A stretch of DNA of 64,000 bases, taken from NCBI RefSeq assembly GCF_964340395.1, contig NC_135570.1, positions 4,918,822-4,982,821 of the forward strand, read 5' to 3'. Below, one piece after another: positions 1-64,000 of the stretch. This DNA is from Glandiceps talaboti (lineage: Eukaryota; Hemichordata; Enteropneusta; Spengelidae). The notes beneath the pieces are model-generated. The model did not search any database, had not been told where the DNA came from, and saw nothing but the letters and a program-made list of their open reading frames with translations. The translations under genes and the position numbers were made by a program. Numbering within the stretch: the first letter of the stretch is position 1; each line of letters starts with the position of its first letter.

Positions 1-1249
1 GATCACAGAAACAAGTGTTATTATTTTACCTCGTGAACCAGAACGTCGACAAAATAATTACTAGCATTGTTACATTTTATCGTCTGGGCGGGCTCGACGA
101 CAATGTAATCATAGTTGTAACATTTTAATTTTAGGCGTGTCTAATCCAAAGGTAGTTCTCGCAAATAAACTGTAGCAATGTTGAGATTCTTTGTCTAGCC
201 AGACTATGAAATGTAGCAATGTTAGTAAGATTTCTATCAAGTCAGTCGACGTTAGGCTATTTCAGGTTAACTGGCTTCTATTGTGTCTATAATTTAGAGA
301 AGTATACAATGTACTATAGAGATATCTTCTAAGTGACAATGTAACTTGCATATATACATGAATTTTTAAACATATTCGTCATTACTTTGCCTACGTCAAT
401 CTTCACAAATATTAAAATGTACCATACCAATCCTTTACAATGCCACGTGACATTTTTTGTGGCGACTTTTTTTTTGACAGAATAAAAATGTTTTGAAGCA
501 AAATACGTGATATCTGGTCATGGGTACGTGTCTACGAATCGATAAAGATTTGTACCACTATATTGCACAAGGTATCGATGACAATTGCTACAAATCTTGA
601 TGAAGTCTCAACTCTAGGTTTACTGCGCATGCACTAGTAGATCCAGATAGTGACGTCACAGTCGTTGTCCGGGAGTTGATTTGAACAATAATTCATATTT
701 AATAAAATTTATTTCTTGAAATACAAATTTAATCCATTGTATAAACTTTCGCTGCCTTGAAGTAGCAAAGTAATGAGTCTGTTTACTGCGCATGAGCAGT
801 GGATTTTGTCATGATTTTGACTCGTCAAACACTTGTTACCAATTCTTCGCTGAACTCTACGGATGCTAAGTCAGACCTTGCAGCTGCCGACCGGTTTCTC
901 ATCTCCTGTTGATGAAAAAAGGAGCAATTTATCACTCAAAAACTCACACTTTGGAGAAATTTGCATATATTGTATCGGATGAAGTCGTTGCTCTGAATAA
1001 TTTTTCATTGAGCCACCTTTAAGCTCATATTGAATATAAAGCTGTCCACTCAGAGTATCTGATTTTAAAATCAAGTGTCACCAAAACCGTATACTTATGG
1101 TCCATAGCCAGGTTATCGTGTTTTGAACAATTTCTAACATCCTTCATAATTCTGACGCAATAGGTCTTGAAGTTCAACATTCAACCCCACCCCACTCCAC
1201 CCCATCCCATCCCACTCTACTCCACTCCGCCCCACTCCAACCTAAGCAT

Positions 1250-1296
<47 letters not shown>

Positions 1297-4290
1297 AAGA
1301 CACACAGAAAATTCAGAGTACAGTTGCAAACGGTGACGAGAAATTATATAATATAATCTAATTGGAGAGAGAAACTGAAAAATAATGAGAAATATAATTT
1401 ACAAGAATGAGATATTGAAAAAAGTAGGATACACCATTGGGCCCAATTTCAGTCAGACTGAAAATCACAATCCTTAACATTTCTCCAAAGTTTGCCACAT
1501 GAAGTTTGATCATGGTCCTTTTGAAATAATAAAAAGGAATTTGGAGTTCGCCGTCTTATTTCAAGCAAATTGATAATCTTATGTTTTCCCATAGAGTTAA
1601 CTCGGTATTCGACGGCCATATTGGATTCCAAAATGTGTTCATTTTGATTTACTTTCTATTTTTTAAAAATGTATGCGCCATTTGTTCTTGATTACTAACT
1701 GAGAATGGGTTGGAATTTTCTTAAAAACAGTACAGTAAAAGTTTAAAATTGTTATTTCCGAGGAGTATAGTGTGTTAAGACGTCAAATATGTTGTTTATA
1801 GAATGGCATTAAATATACAATGTATCTCCTTTAAAACCTTAGCTTCACATTTTATATTTAAGTGTTTGGGTGCTGAGAAACTAAGCAAGTAGAGCTAAGA
1901 TAAGGACCGGCATTATTTATAACTGATAGGGTTTAAGTCCCGCAGTAGAAGCACCAGTGGCTCGGTTAAAATCACGAGTACGTGTCTCAAATTTTTAAAC
2001 TAGCAGATAGAGACATTTCTTTTATAAGCTTTCTATTTCGTAAAGAATCAATCCTGACGTCAGTGAGTGGGAAAAGAACACTATGGGTTATGAAAGCCGC
2101 TACCTGGAGTCATTAATCCCGACGCTATAGCTGACACATTGGACAATACATGCCTTGTCGATGTATAGATAGTTGAACGACCAAACTGGCGTATATCGAG
2201 CTTCTTATTATCTGAACAGACAGTGTGTCATCTTAACTTGAAGAGTTCGTCCGAAAATATGTCAGGTTTTGAGAGAGTTCAGCTTCTTCGACAATTACAA
2301 ACAGTCTGACTCAAGCGTATTAACCCTTCGCATCACTCTTCACAAATAACTAGCGTTGCTATCAAATAGTGTTATTTTCAGAGATGGAAAACGTCAAGCA
2401 AACTAATACTGAGCCATTATTTTGCTGCGTTCTCACGGGACATATAATGGCACAGTGAATGATATGCCGTGTCCCACGGCCCCATTCCAATATCAGCTTT
2501 TCCTTGGACCTCCGCATGTTTGCTTTCCGTCGCCATCAATTTCATTCAGAGCTTCTGTGTTAAGGATCTGTTCACGCTTATCAAGTTTGACAGCAAAAGT
2601 ATTGAATGTAAATTATTTAGAAATACTTCTGATAACGCTACTGTAACAACGTTGGTGCATTGAAAGTTTACACCTCTGGCATGATTATGCACTTCTTAAC
2701 GTTTGCATGATGATTTGTAGGCTTATCTCTCAGGATAAGATTGAGGCGAGAGTAATTCTAATTCGTAGGAGAGGTTAAACCACACACACACTTTCTCTTA
2801 TCTTTTCTTGGATAAAGAGAATCTCGAATTAATTTAAGTCGTGAGATGAATTTTATCAAAACCATTTGCACAATATTTTGAGGTGGATGGGAGTGAATAC
2901 AAATTATAAGCCGTGACTATATAAAATAGAACGTGGTATCACCAGTACAGGAAAGAGAATAGCAGGATATTATGTATGGTTTAGATTGATAATAGTTTGA
3001 AGAATTTCATTTGCTGGAATGTACAAGGAAAAATACTCCTTACAGTTCTACAGTTTTTGTTTTATCTTTCTGGGATAATTTGGATTATGCTTCACCTTGC
3101 ATTTTTACTCACAAGTCGTCATTTTGTTTGAATTCTTTGATATGTTTAAAAAAAATTCTTTAATGTATTTTCTAAATAAAAGGAAAATGTGCAACACACG
3201 GGCCAATAGAAAGAAATTACCATGATAATTTTGTTTTTAATTTCTTCAAACTTTGCTATTTGACAGCTTGTTTCGACTTGAATTTGGGGGTTCACCATCA
3301 TCTTGTTATCAAATCTACAATATGTCTCGGCCAACTCTTTTTCTCCAAAAACTTTCATAAAAGGAATTAATCGGCAAATTTGACGTCGAATACAGCACCG
3401 GATTGGAAAATACGTAAAAGATCATTGCCACTTCATACTCAATCACCGCCATCTTTTGTTTGATAATTCATTATTTCTTTCCTCCAACTAAGTGAAACGC
3501 ATCATAAAATCATTTTTGTGTCTATTCAAAACTTTGCAAGGTGACCCCCGGATTTTTTTCTTGAGTGTAACTGAGAAAAGGTTAGCGTTTTCTTGAACAA
3601 AGTATTATATAATGTAAATATTAAAGCACATTTTTAGTTTAACATTTTGCATTAACCTTAGACGTCAAACGTTTCTTATATATCAGCTAACGTGGCAGAT
3701 TATTTGTGAACGGTGTGCTGCAGTGTGAATGTTAATTGTTTGGGCATTGGACACCAACTTTGAACTATAATTGGTTATCAATAGAAAAATATGACGGATG
3801 AACAAAAAAATGCTATTGATTTTCATCTTACACTAGTAACAATTATCACCTAAAATGTACCAATTTATGCACTTCTCAAGTATTCAAAGAAAAGGTAAAC
3901 CAGGCCGAAACACAAAAAAAGTTTGGAGTCAGTGTGACTAGTGAAAAATCCAACAACCGTTTAAAACCAAAAATAAACATATCTCATTTTACTATTTACT
4001 AGGCAAGCAACCACCCCAGCCTTCAATCATCAAAAGTCAAATGCAGTCAAACATAAGACAGTAATAAGAAAAGTAGAACACGTCATACTATTACTATTTA
4101 TATGTCCCTTTTCTTTCTTCAATAAAGCAACTTTCTGAGAATGCTTAGAATAGACTTTTTTAAGTTGTTCAGAAATATATGATGGGAGGATTAACTTGTT
4201 GTTGAATTTCCTGTAAAATTAGCACCAAAACAGTAGAAAGGGTTATTAGTGGAATGTATAATTCTATAAATATCCAAGTAAATTTACGAC
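1..4290. other. Region downstream of the receptor stop
   Basis: No convincing coding exon is seen. If the 4320 donor is used, a terminal exon could lie here or beyond the window edge. It contains dispersed repeat family C at about 60-300, a CA array near 1251-1286 preceded by C-rich CCCAT-like repeats, and TGACGTCA sites at 651 and 2055. The rest looks like unique AT-rich DNA. Confidence 0.6.
60..300. repeat. Dispersed repeat family C, copy 1
   Basis: It contains repeated ATGTAGCAATGTT and GTTACATTTTATCGTCTGG blocks, with internal subrepeats in both orientations, and ends near GGTTAACTGGCTT. Related blocks occur at 8790-9060 and 45050-45180. It is probably a decayed transposon family. No ORF. 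Confidence 0.55.
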
Positions 4291-50470
<46,180 letters not shown>

Positions 50471-50499
50471 TGCATATCTTGGTTCTTCAGTTTAAAACC

Positions 50500-50502
50500 C
50501 TG
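50500..50502 (-). promoter_or_regulatory. Possible 5' UTR splice acceptor before exon 1
   Basis: On the minus strand a CAG after TTTCTAATCA precedes the signal-peptide exon by about 30 nt. This suggests that transcription begins further upstream and that a non-coding first exon exists. I could not locate that exon or a core promoter. Confidence 0.4.
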
Positions 50503-50778
50503 TGATTAGAAACGAAATTGGAGACATAAGAAGTCTGTCAGAAGTCACTTGAAATATTACACTTGCAACACGGGCTACAGTCACTATACATCTTGACAGT
50601 AAAGTGCTCTTAAACTTTCAAGTGGCCTCTTAATACTGTAATGAATGAGAACTCACATGAACGATTGCTGTAACGACACTTCTCCGAGTTGTCCGTTATT
50701 AGCATCTCATGAGGTTTAACTTATTCGCTGCGAGAAGACCTGGAATTGCGTTGTTTGGTATGCTCAGTTAAAATTCCT

Positions 50779-51267
50779 TCACCACTTCATTGAGTCGCAA
50801 TCAATAATATGAATCTCGGGGCTTTTCCGTAAGCACAAGTAAACAATTTTCCTTATCGAATAACCCTGTCTATTGCGAGAGAAACTCTCCTTTTTTGAGT
50901 ATAAACTGTGACCCCAATTTGAAATTAGTATACAAGCTAAATTGGGTCCAGCTGTGGTTAATAGTGAAAATCCGTCGATGCTGTCATTCAGTGCGGCACT
51001 AGTACACGGCACACGGTCGGTAAACGTAGAAGCAAGGGTTCCTGTACAGTAGTTGTCTTTACAGCAACTCTTCTTGCGCAAGATAAAGAGATAGTCATGA
51101 CCATGCCGCATGAAAATTACAGGAATATTTGCCCAAACATTCGGAGTTCCTAAACACAATTTTCTAGTGTGAGTACGACAGCTACAGTGTTTTACATTGT
51201 CGTGATGTGATCTCTCTATCTGAAGATTGTGAGCGTGACTGTGGGAGATTGTTGGTGCTGTTGTCAT
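50779..51267 (-). CDS. Unrecognised 162-codon ORF upstream of the receptor
   Basis: An open frame of 162 codons from an ATG at 51267 to a stop at 50779, with ten cysteines (for example KHCSCRTHTRKLC, KKSCCKDNYCTG). It has no signal peptide and no family I recognise. It is on the same strand as the receptor and about 300 bp upstream of exon 1, so it could be a separate small gene, an alternative first exon or 5' UTR, or chance. It is long for this AT-rich sequence, which is the only argument for it. Confidence 0.25.
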   Translation of the reverse strand: MTTAPTISHSHAHNLQIERSHHDNVKHCSCRTHTRKLCLGTPNVWANIPVIFMRHGHDYLFILRKKSCCKDNYCTGTLASTFTDRVPCTSAALNDSIDGFSLLTTAGPNLACILISNWGHSLYSKKESFSRNRQGYSIRKIVYLCLRKSPEIHIIDCDSMKW

Positions 51268-51493
51268 CTACTCATCAGTATTCTATGCTTGAGCGATGAT
51301 CATGATGATATTTGATCAGTTTCGCCCAAAGGCTGGTCACTAGAGATAACCCAATATTCTATCAGTGATTATCGTGTACTCCCGAATGATTGAATGATTC
51401 AACACGGTATTCTCATTGACGTTTCTGGATCACAATCATGTCAATTTATTTACGTAACCCTGCTCATCACATTGCGTATATACAGAAACATTT

Positions 51494-51640
<147 letters not shown>

Positions 51641-52145
51641 TACAAACATACATGTGTTTTTTCAGATATGGCTTTCTGACAAAATGTTGAAGTCATAAGA
51701 TAAATAGCCCAGAGTATTTAGTAATCTGGGGAAACAAATTAAGTCATGAAGTTCTACATTAAGGTTATTACTGTTGCTTTACTTATCAAGATAAGGTGAT
51801 TGGATACTCAAATATTGATATTTCAACAAATTACCCCCATATTACCTCACCCTGTAAGAGAATTTATTGATGATAAGACTTATGATGTGAATATAGACGG
51901 CAGCATTACTATAAGACTCATTGTTAGCCTATATATAGTGTATGCACTACTACAGTATGGGTTACAGATATCGTACAAATCATTCTGCCGACAGGTGATT
52001 ATTAGAAGCTAAAGCTTTGCACTCGTTTTCTCTGGGTACAAATGTTCGACTCTGCTATGTGCATCTCATCTATTTAGGCCTATACGGTACTTATTTAGGA
52101 TCTTGAAGCCTCATCCTTCTTGTAGTTGCTTTAAGTTGTTATGTA

Positions 52146-52263
<118 letters not shown>

Positions 52264-52269
52264 AGTATT

Positions 52270-54340
52270 TATGTATATGTATGTTAATGAACATGCGCAT
52301 GGCCTACCATGAGGGAGAACATTTAAAAAAAATTTATTATATGAACAAAACATTCCGACTCCCTGTCTGTCATGAAATCCGTCAACCCTCCTTCTCAATC
52401 CCCTCCCACCCTCCAGGCAATAGCAGCTACAAGCGGTAAACCTTAGTAACCAAGCTAACCTCATTACATGTTTTATTGCGTTCTACGTCACTACAATATG
52501 TGTAGTTATGGGGTATTACACTGACGTCACCTAACATTGCCTTACTGTGACGTCATTAATCGTTTGCTGAAGGTTAACTTTGATAGACTTGAAGAAACAG
52601 ATGCTTTTCATGTTATGAGGTCCACCGACTTCAGTTGGAACCCAATCAGTAGGCAATTAAACCATAACAGAGAGGTAACGGATATTTAACAACAAGAAGG
52701 GATATGTAGCAATTGATGCCGGATGGCCAGTGTTACAGGACGTGAGCACTACTGTAGTCAGAATGAGGTCACGTGTCAAATTTTAACCGCGGATATTTAC
52801 AATGGTTAACCACCAATGCCAAATTAATTTGTTGTTGCTATTTTGTGTTGTTTTCCTTTTCGTAATAAGCAGCACGATCGTGTCGCACATAAATCCATAT
52901 TTGGTATGTATTGATTGATGCTAGCCCAGAGACCTTTGTGGCCATCTTTAACACTGTGGCCTCTAGCTATCCAAACCAACTGGCAGGTCTTTTGCCCTTT
53001 GTAGCACAGACATCTGTTCTGGATTTTGAAATGACCACCAACTTGATGTAAACCTATGATGTATTGCATGATGTAATCGCATCCCACGTGATCTTATTAT
53101 TGTGAGGATACACTACAATTGGATGATATACATACTGTGCATATTAGATACTTGTTAAGAGGAAGGTGACCCGCTTTGAACTGTATGCAAATATTTAATG
53201 AGTAACTGAACAAAACAGGCAATTAAATTACAAGTACTTGTCAACATGTGATAGATCATTACGTTATTTTATATTTATATTCGATATCCAATTAGATTTA
53301 GCATGACTCTTGGCAGTCTGTAAGATATCACGTGTGTCATGTCGCCCTATCAATCAGCACTCAGCTTATATCTATTCATATTTGCAACAATGTTGTAAGG
53401 ATTAGTACAATCGTAAGAGAAGACAGGTTAAAGCTGAACGGCACTACGTATCTTGCCATCTAAACTCTTGATAGTGAGTTCGTGATTTCACAGTCAGAAC
53501 AGACTTCTGTGCTACAAGGGTAAAATACTCACAATAAGGGAGGGAAAGGTCGACCTGACTACCCAAATACATTGGCTATACAGTTACAGTGTCCGGGGTA
53601 TAGATTTCGCTTTGCCAGGAGGTCATGTTCCTAGGCTCGTGATATCGATAGAACCTTCAAATTCGAAATGGAGACAGGAGAGTGAGATCATTACCTATTT
53701 ATACACTGATATGTTTCCAATAGATATAGTAAGTTCACTTGATATTTTAGAAAAAAAACGTTGCTTGACTAAATATTTGTCCCTTTATATACCCGTGTTT
53801 TGGTTTTGTTTCTGTATATGATTTGCTAGTCATATTTTATCTATTTTTAGTACTGTATTCAATTTTACTGACAGTGCTGCTCCTAACATACTTAGGGAAC
53901 CCCTTATCCAAAAAGGATGTAATAAATAAATAAAAAATAAGAAATGAAGTGATGAAAGTTAAAGTGAAAATATGCTAAATACAGATTAAGAATTGAAGGT
54001 GTCGCATAAAGAAAGTCGACTCGCAAACAAAGACCCGGAAGTACAAATTATCTTTCTGACATTCAAAATTAGACTTTAGCAAGTTTTACAAACTACGCTC
54101 TTCATTTTGACACCTGAAAATGTTATTTGCAACAACGAGATAGTGTGACAGCAAATTTACAAAGTAGTACTCGCTGTCAAAGGTTGTGACATGTGGCACT
54201 ACCCAATTAACTGTCAAGGTTACAGTCACCAGAACAATATTGTTTCTACATGTAATTATATTAAACACCTCACTTTACTCAACTAAACGTATAACACAAA
54301 TACAAGGTTGACATGATTTGCCTTCTCCCATAAATTAGTA
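52270..54340. other. Upstream region without convincing genes
   Basis: It holds paired TGACGTCA sites at 52522 and 52548 and an 87-codon Cys-containing frame at 52824-53087 (minus) that I cannot assign. Otherwise AT-rich unique sequence. Confidence 0.5.
53750..53940 (+). mobile_element. Possible retroelement 3' end with AATAAA tail
   Basis: Ends CTTAGGGAACCCCTTATCC, then AAAAAGGATG and TAATAAATAAATAAAAAATAA, resembling 3' ends of truncated non-LTR elements. No enzyme frame upstream. Confidence 0.3.
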
Positions 54341-54355
54341 CTATGAAAGCCACAG

Positions 54356-54707
<352 letters not shown>

Positions 54708-54709
54708 GT

Positions 54710-59412
<4,703 letters not shown>

Positions 59413-60119
59413 CAGCTGGGGCGCGATTGTTTAAACAGTTTTATTAGCCTTCTTTATTAGTCTTCTCCTGACACCGATAATGCATTGTCACAGCTGCAGT
59501 GACATTATGTTAACCTTATCCCCAACATCTCGATTGAGACATCACACATTGGATAACATAAAAAGTGATCTAATTAGATCATAATTACTTCATGCAATTG
59601 TAAACAGAAAGAGGAAATGAACTGTAGCATTTAGATATTAATTGTAATTATCGGAGAATGAAATAAGAATAGTTGGTGCAAACCAAACACGCTGGTATTT
59701 CTTCAGCTGTTATTACTGTGTCTTTTTTATTTAATTGTTATTTTGTTAACTCGGGGGTCGGAGTGAGCTGTTTTAATTTGTTTGTTTATTTAAAATTTCA
59801 TTCAAGCGATGCAGTTCAGAAGTAATTAGTTTTCTTAAATGGTTAAGTCACATGTCAAGGTTTAAATGTAGTTGCTAAATACATGTTTGAAGCCAGTGCA
59901 AGACATCACAGCTGCCATAACAACCATTGCATATGTCAAGGATATAATATTGGGAGTCGTTGACGTCATTGGAATCTTTAAACATAGTACACGCGATTCA
60001 ATACAATTTGAATGGCGGCATCGAAATCTTCAAACATATAGTACACGTTATTCGATGACGTATGGAGTATGGTGATGTTAATCCTTAGCTTGTATTGTAA
60101 TAAAAATGAATGTCCAGTC

Positions 60120-60310
60120 CACTGGATTAGGTCATTTACGTCTCGTAAGGAGAGGTAATGTAATATATACCGAATTCTGTCTGTCCGTCTGTCCGTCAGT
60201 GCGTCCGTGTGTATACACGATAACTCAAAACCTACCAGGTTGATTGCAACGAGATGTGGTATACACCTTTGTCACAGTTACCGGAAGAGCGAACTTTAGC
60301 TACCAAATTA
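60120..60310 (+). repeat. CTGTCTGTCCGTC-type dispersed repeat
   Basis: A degenerate CTGT/CCGT run (60176-60215) followed by ACACGATAACTCAAAACC and GTTGATTGCAACGAGATG. This combination recalls a repeat I have seen in other invertebrate genomes. Identification is from memory of the pattern only. Confidence 0.4.
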
Positions 60311-60855
60311 TGTGTGTCGAAATACACTCTATAAACTCATTCAGAGTCCTTTCCTTGGCTGGTCTTTTGTCTAAATTACGTCAACTTAGCAATATACTAA
60401 TACATCTACAACATCAGAATAACAAATAATTCTGCAAATAGATTTGTCACAACTCCAGAGACCCATATGCGACAAATGCATTCATTTATCATTAAACATG
60501 CATCATTTATAGCTCGAATTCTTTAATATATTCCTGTTAGACTTTACTAAATAAATCATGAAATATACCTGAGCAGTGTTAGTATGACCCATTAATGACG
60601 TCACATTCTTGAATAGTGAGTGACGTCATCACTCTGTGGTTCCTCTAATTTATATTTTCACACTATCTTTGATTATACCTACTGATCGTTCAACTAATTA
60701 GTAGGATCGAAATTCATAGAATTTCACATCAACTTCAAAGTGATATGTTGTCATTTTATGATATGTCAAGTTGACAATATCTATGTCATAGTTTAGGTGT
60801 AACAGTGGGAGTTAACGATGGATTACACTCTGACGATCAAAGATCCATCCATCCA

Positions 60856-60972
60856 TACGTACTTACGTACATACATACATACATACATACATACATACAT
60901 ACATACATACATACATACATACATACATACATACATACATACATACATACATACATACATACATACATACAT
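60856..60972. repeat. ACAT tetranucleotide array
   Basis: About 26 ACAT units preceded by CATC and ACGT variants. Confidence 0.96.
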
Positions 60973-61689
60973 TGAATAAGTCAATTTGGCTGTGTTAAAC
61001 CATAGCAACGTTTGTTTCCATTAACATTATAAATTTCTAGTATTTCATTTTATTTTTAAAAAGTCCTCTGATCCTCTGATAGTAATTTCTTGTCTGTATC
61101 GTCAACAAGGAAGGTGTCATAAAATGAAATCCGTTATAATTTATCGACTGAAAAAGACGCCACGATCAAAAATGATAACCTTGTTAAAAATACAAAATAA
61201 ATACCTAACGATAATTAATGTTTTGGACGTTTTTATACAATTTACGTCGATAATTTCATTGCATGACTTGTCATTTTTCCTCAAAAGAAATATTTGACAA
61301 CTAATTAACCCGTTACACTTGCAGCAGTCCTAGTAAATAGCTAATTCAGCGTGACGAATTGATTTCTTACGCAACCTACTAAATGATGTCAGTTCCGTTT
61401 AATATGACTTGCCGAGCGGAACGTTAATGAACTATAACGATGTACACGGTCAGGTGATTTGAGAAATATACTGGTATGTCCACATCGAATATTACTTTGC
61501 ACACTGTCAATCGCTTATTTGATAACAAAACGGTTGTCTGAATGCAGGTGAATTGAAGTATGTACTTAATACAAAATGCTGCCAGGACTGTGATGAGTAC
61601 GGGTATGAATGTCATACATATTACAGTCCCTAAAAATAGTCATTGGGTCTGCATATTTCTACAAGCACCTTTCGCACCATAATTAGAAG

Positions 61690-62030
61690 TATTGACTAAA
61701 AAAAGAGTGACTGTAGAGTTTAAATTCGGTGTTTTTTACATCTCACCCAATGTTATTTGTCACAAACACAATGGCTCACATGCACATGAAATGTCCCATT
61801 TTATCTCTGTGAACACATATGAAGAATTTTGTTTGAAGCTTCCTTGTTTTATACGACAGTGATGTTGACTTATGTTCACAGTCAGATAATTACCTCATTG
61901 TGAGCTACCGGTGCCTGTATTTTGTTTAATGTAATTCCTAAAGCAAAACCCGTGAGACGTTAAACACATTGAATTCGTGCAGCCAAATTGAAACTCTATA
62001 GACACTCTGCTTTTGCGGTACCAATTTGTG
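61690..62030 (+). repeat. Dispersed repeat family D, copy 2
   Basis: GTTTTTTACATCTCACCCAA, CACATGCACATGAAATGT, CTTCCTTGTTTT, TGTATTTTGTTTAATGT and AATTGAAACTCTA blocks, colinear with copy 3 about 1.06 kb further on. Confidence 0.65.
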
Positions 62031-62299
62031 GGTATTTTATAATTAGCTGTTTATTTAGTTTCAAACGTAGTTTTACTCACATCTGAAATAAGATCAGGAA
62101 GTTATGATATAGATACTTATTTCAGTAAGCCGTGTTTACTCTATAAAACACAATATGGCACATAATTAAAGGCATAGGGTAACGATATCAATGTATGTGA
62201 ACTGAATGTAAGTGAAACACTCTGCAGACTCCCACGAGACAGTGTGTGCCCATGGCAAAGACCTCTACTGAACAATGCATCAGGAACAACCCGATGTTT

Positions 62300-62409
62300 C
62301 TTGGCAATCGCTCGTTTTGTAGTTGATGTTAAATCATTAAGCGACTCTAGCCCCAGAACCCCAAATTTACGAAGTTGCCTTTATTTCCTGAAGCGGCGTT
62401 CCTCTTTAC
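62300..62409. mobile_element. Partial copy of the foldback MITE (right half)
   Basis: It contains TTGGCAATCG, a diverged middle and the right terminus CTTTATTTCCTG followed by a GCGGCGTTCCTCTTTA-like end. These match 5141-5242 in order and orientation. The left half is not recognisable. Confidence 0.6.
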
Positions 62410-62744
62410 TTGTTTCACGTGGTAGTGTCAGATTCAATTGATTACTTAATAGTAGGAAATCACGCGATCTTTCAAGTTCAAGGTTATACGTTAGTACTAT
62501 ATATACGATCCGAACGACATTGGCAACTACCATGATTATATATTTGACTCAAGTTTCTTAGGTTTTACCACTACATAGAGAATTATGGTAAGATATTGTT
62601 TAGCCGTGCATTAAGAAGCTCTTCATATCTGGGACAAATATATCTAGTAAGACTATTATTATGTTCATAGATTCTTTAATTTAACCAAATGAAATATAAA
62701 AAGTTACTCTGAGATAAGTGATGGATAACAAGGAAATTTGAAGA

Positions 62745-63110
62745 TACTACCAAACCAGAAGGATTATAACAATTACAATTTGGCAGCCTGGTCGTTTTTA
62801 CATCTAACACAACGTTTTTTGTGACGAATTACATAAAGAAAATAAAGGTACTGCTAGCCCACACGCACATGAAATGTTACATTTAATCTCATTGTTAACA
62901 CAAACAGTTTTGTGTTTGAATTTTCCTTGTTTCACGATTTATGTTCACAATGATAAAGATAACATATATCATGTTATATGCTTGTGCGCTATCAGTGTGT
63001 GTATTTTGTTGTATGTCATTTGTAACAAAAATTAATTATGCGAGATGTAAAAAAAACACCCTGTCGCCTAATTGAAACTCTAGATAGTCACTCTAGTTTG
63101 GTAATAAAAT
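62745..63110 (+). repeat. Dispersed repeat family D, copy 3
   Basis: CAAACCAGAAGG, GTTTTTACATCTAACACAA, CACGCACATGAAATGTTAC, TTTTCCTTGTTTCA, TGTATTTTGTTGTATGT and TAATTGAAACTCTAGA, matching copies 1 and 2 in order and orientation. Confidence 0.65.
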
Positions 63111-63869
63111 ATGTTCGAGTCATACACGTTCCTGAATTACACTGTGTTCATTCATAGCTCATTTGGAAAACCGTCCTTAAGGTAACACGTAAAATCTCTA
63201 TTTTAGTTTCCTAATGTTTTTATAAATCGGTCTGTTAATATGCGTGTTTTTCTCTCTCTCAATATACGGTCTATCAATTGGGCCCGCGGCACCCCGTCGG
63301 ATCGCTTTGTACTTTCTATGTGAAAATGAAGAATGCAACAATTCGTGTTTGTGCGTGAAAAGCGAGCACGGAGCGTCCATCTCCTCCTCATGTAAACGTT
63401 TTAAACTGAGATTTCTGAATAAAAAAACACTCATGGGCGATTCAATCGATGAAGTAAGATTTGAAAAGTCCAGTCACGAACGCACCCGTCAAGGGATATA
63501 ATTAGTCAGTGTATGTGCGAAAAAGAAGAAATACTCCATGTATCTTATACGGAAAATATGAAGTAGTAGAAGTATCCAATAGTTGGGAAAAGTATCGGGT
63601 TTGTTCGAACAATTATTGAACATTCTGTTTGAATACTGTGACATTGGAATGCTACTCAGGAAGATCAGAAGACTTGAGGCAAGAATTAAACGAAGACACG
63701 ATGGTGTTTAAAATGAACAGTACAGGAGAGTACAGGAAAGAAAGTCGGAATTCCAATATATCAGCTGTATCTTGATTGAATGTAAATCCAGCGTCCTTTC
63801 GCTCTTTCTATCTGGTGTATGTCTGATTCTATCTCAGTCTCTGTTTCTCCCTCTACTTAAGCCCCCTTA

Positions 63870-64000
63870 CTCTATACATGTATGTCTGTCTGTTCCCCCT
63901 CTCTCTGTCTCTGTCTCTCTGTCTCTCTCTCTGTCTCTCTCTCTGTATCTCTCTCTGTCTGTGTCTGTCTCTGTGTCTGTCTCTGTCTGTGTCTGTCTCT
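63870..64000. repeat. CT/CTGT-rich array at the window edge
   Basis: CTCTCTGTCTCTGTCTGTG-type sequence runs to the end of the window and probably continues beyond it. Confidence 0.9.

Noticed and set aside
52824-53087. Cys-containing 87-codon frame as a gene
   Set aside because: No signal peptide, known motif or splice partner was found. The length is within chance for this window.
63198-63501. Overlapping plus and minus frames of 78-85 codons
   Set aside because: Mutually overlapping, no domain and no splice support. Not enough to call a gene.

Overview
The window looks like nuclear DNA of an invertebrate animal: AT-rich, intron-dominated, very rich in tetranucleotide microsatellites, minisatellites and small non-autonomous transposons, with no bacterial-style gene packing. 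The sequence alone does not fix the species. The marine-invertebrate style of the repeats is only an impression.

One large gene dominates. On the minus strand I could assemble 24 coding exons from a signal-peptide exon at 50374-50470 down to a stop codon at 4291. Together they give one uninterrupted frame of 3432 nt (1143 residues), with GT donors, AG acceptors and compatible intron phases throughout. The product is an adhesion G-protein-coupled receptor. Its order is signal peptide, Cys-rich segment, unrecognised segment, EGF-like module, weak Ig-like segment, pentraxin/LamG domain over two exons, short Cys-rich linker, hormone-receptor (HormR) motif, GAIN domain, GPS, seven transmembrane helices and a Gly/Ser-rich cytoplasmic tail. 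PTX-HormR-GAIN-7TM recalls the vertebrate ADGRG6 plan without its CUB domain. The EGF and the N-terminal Cys-rich exons differ, so I give no gene symbol. The GPS carries His-Pro-Gly where cleavable receptors carry His-Leu-Ser/Thr.

Layout: 1-4290 lies downstream of the stop. 4291-13603 holds the tail, TM6/7 and end-of-TM5 exons in long introns with a TTAA-flanked foldback MITE and a cluster of TGACGTCA sites. 13604-20174 is the largest intron and holds a 31-copy, 54-bp satellite. 20175-31669 packs the 7TM, GPS, GAIN and HormR exons among microsatellites, including a 1-kb compound array. 31670-50499 carries the extracellular modules and the signal peptide. 50500-64000 is upstream, with repeats and no convincing gene.

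Other content: a RecQ-like helicase fragment with a broken Walker A motif inside short terminal inverted repeats, several dispersed repeat families, tandem duplications, hairpins, and a strong window-wide excess of TGACGTCA. I found no tRNA, rRNA or CRISPR.
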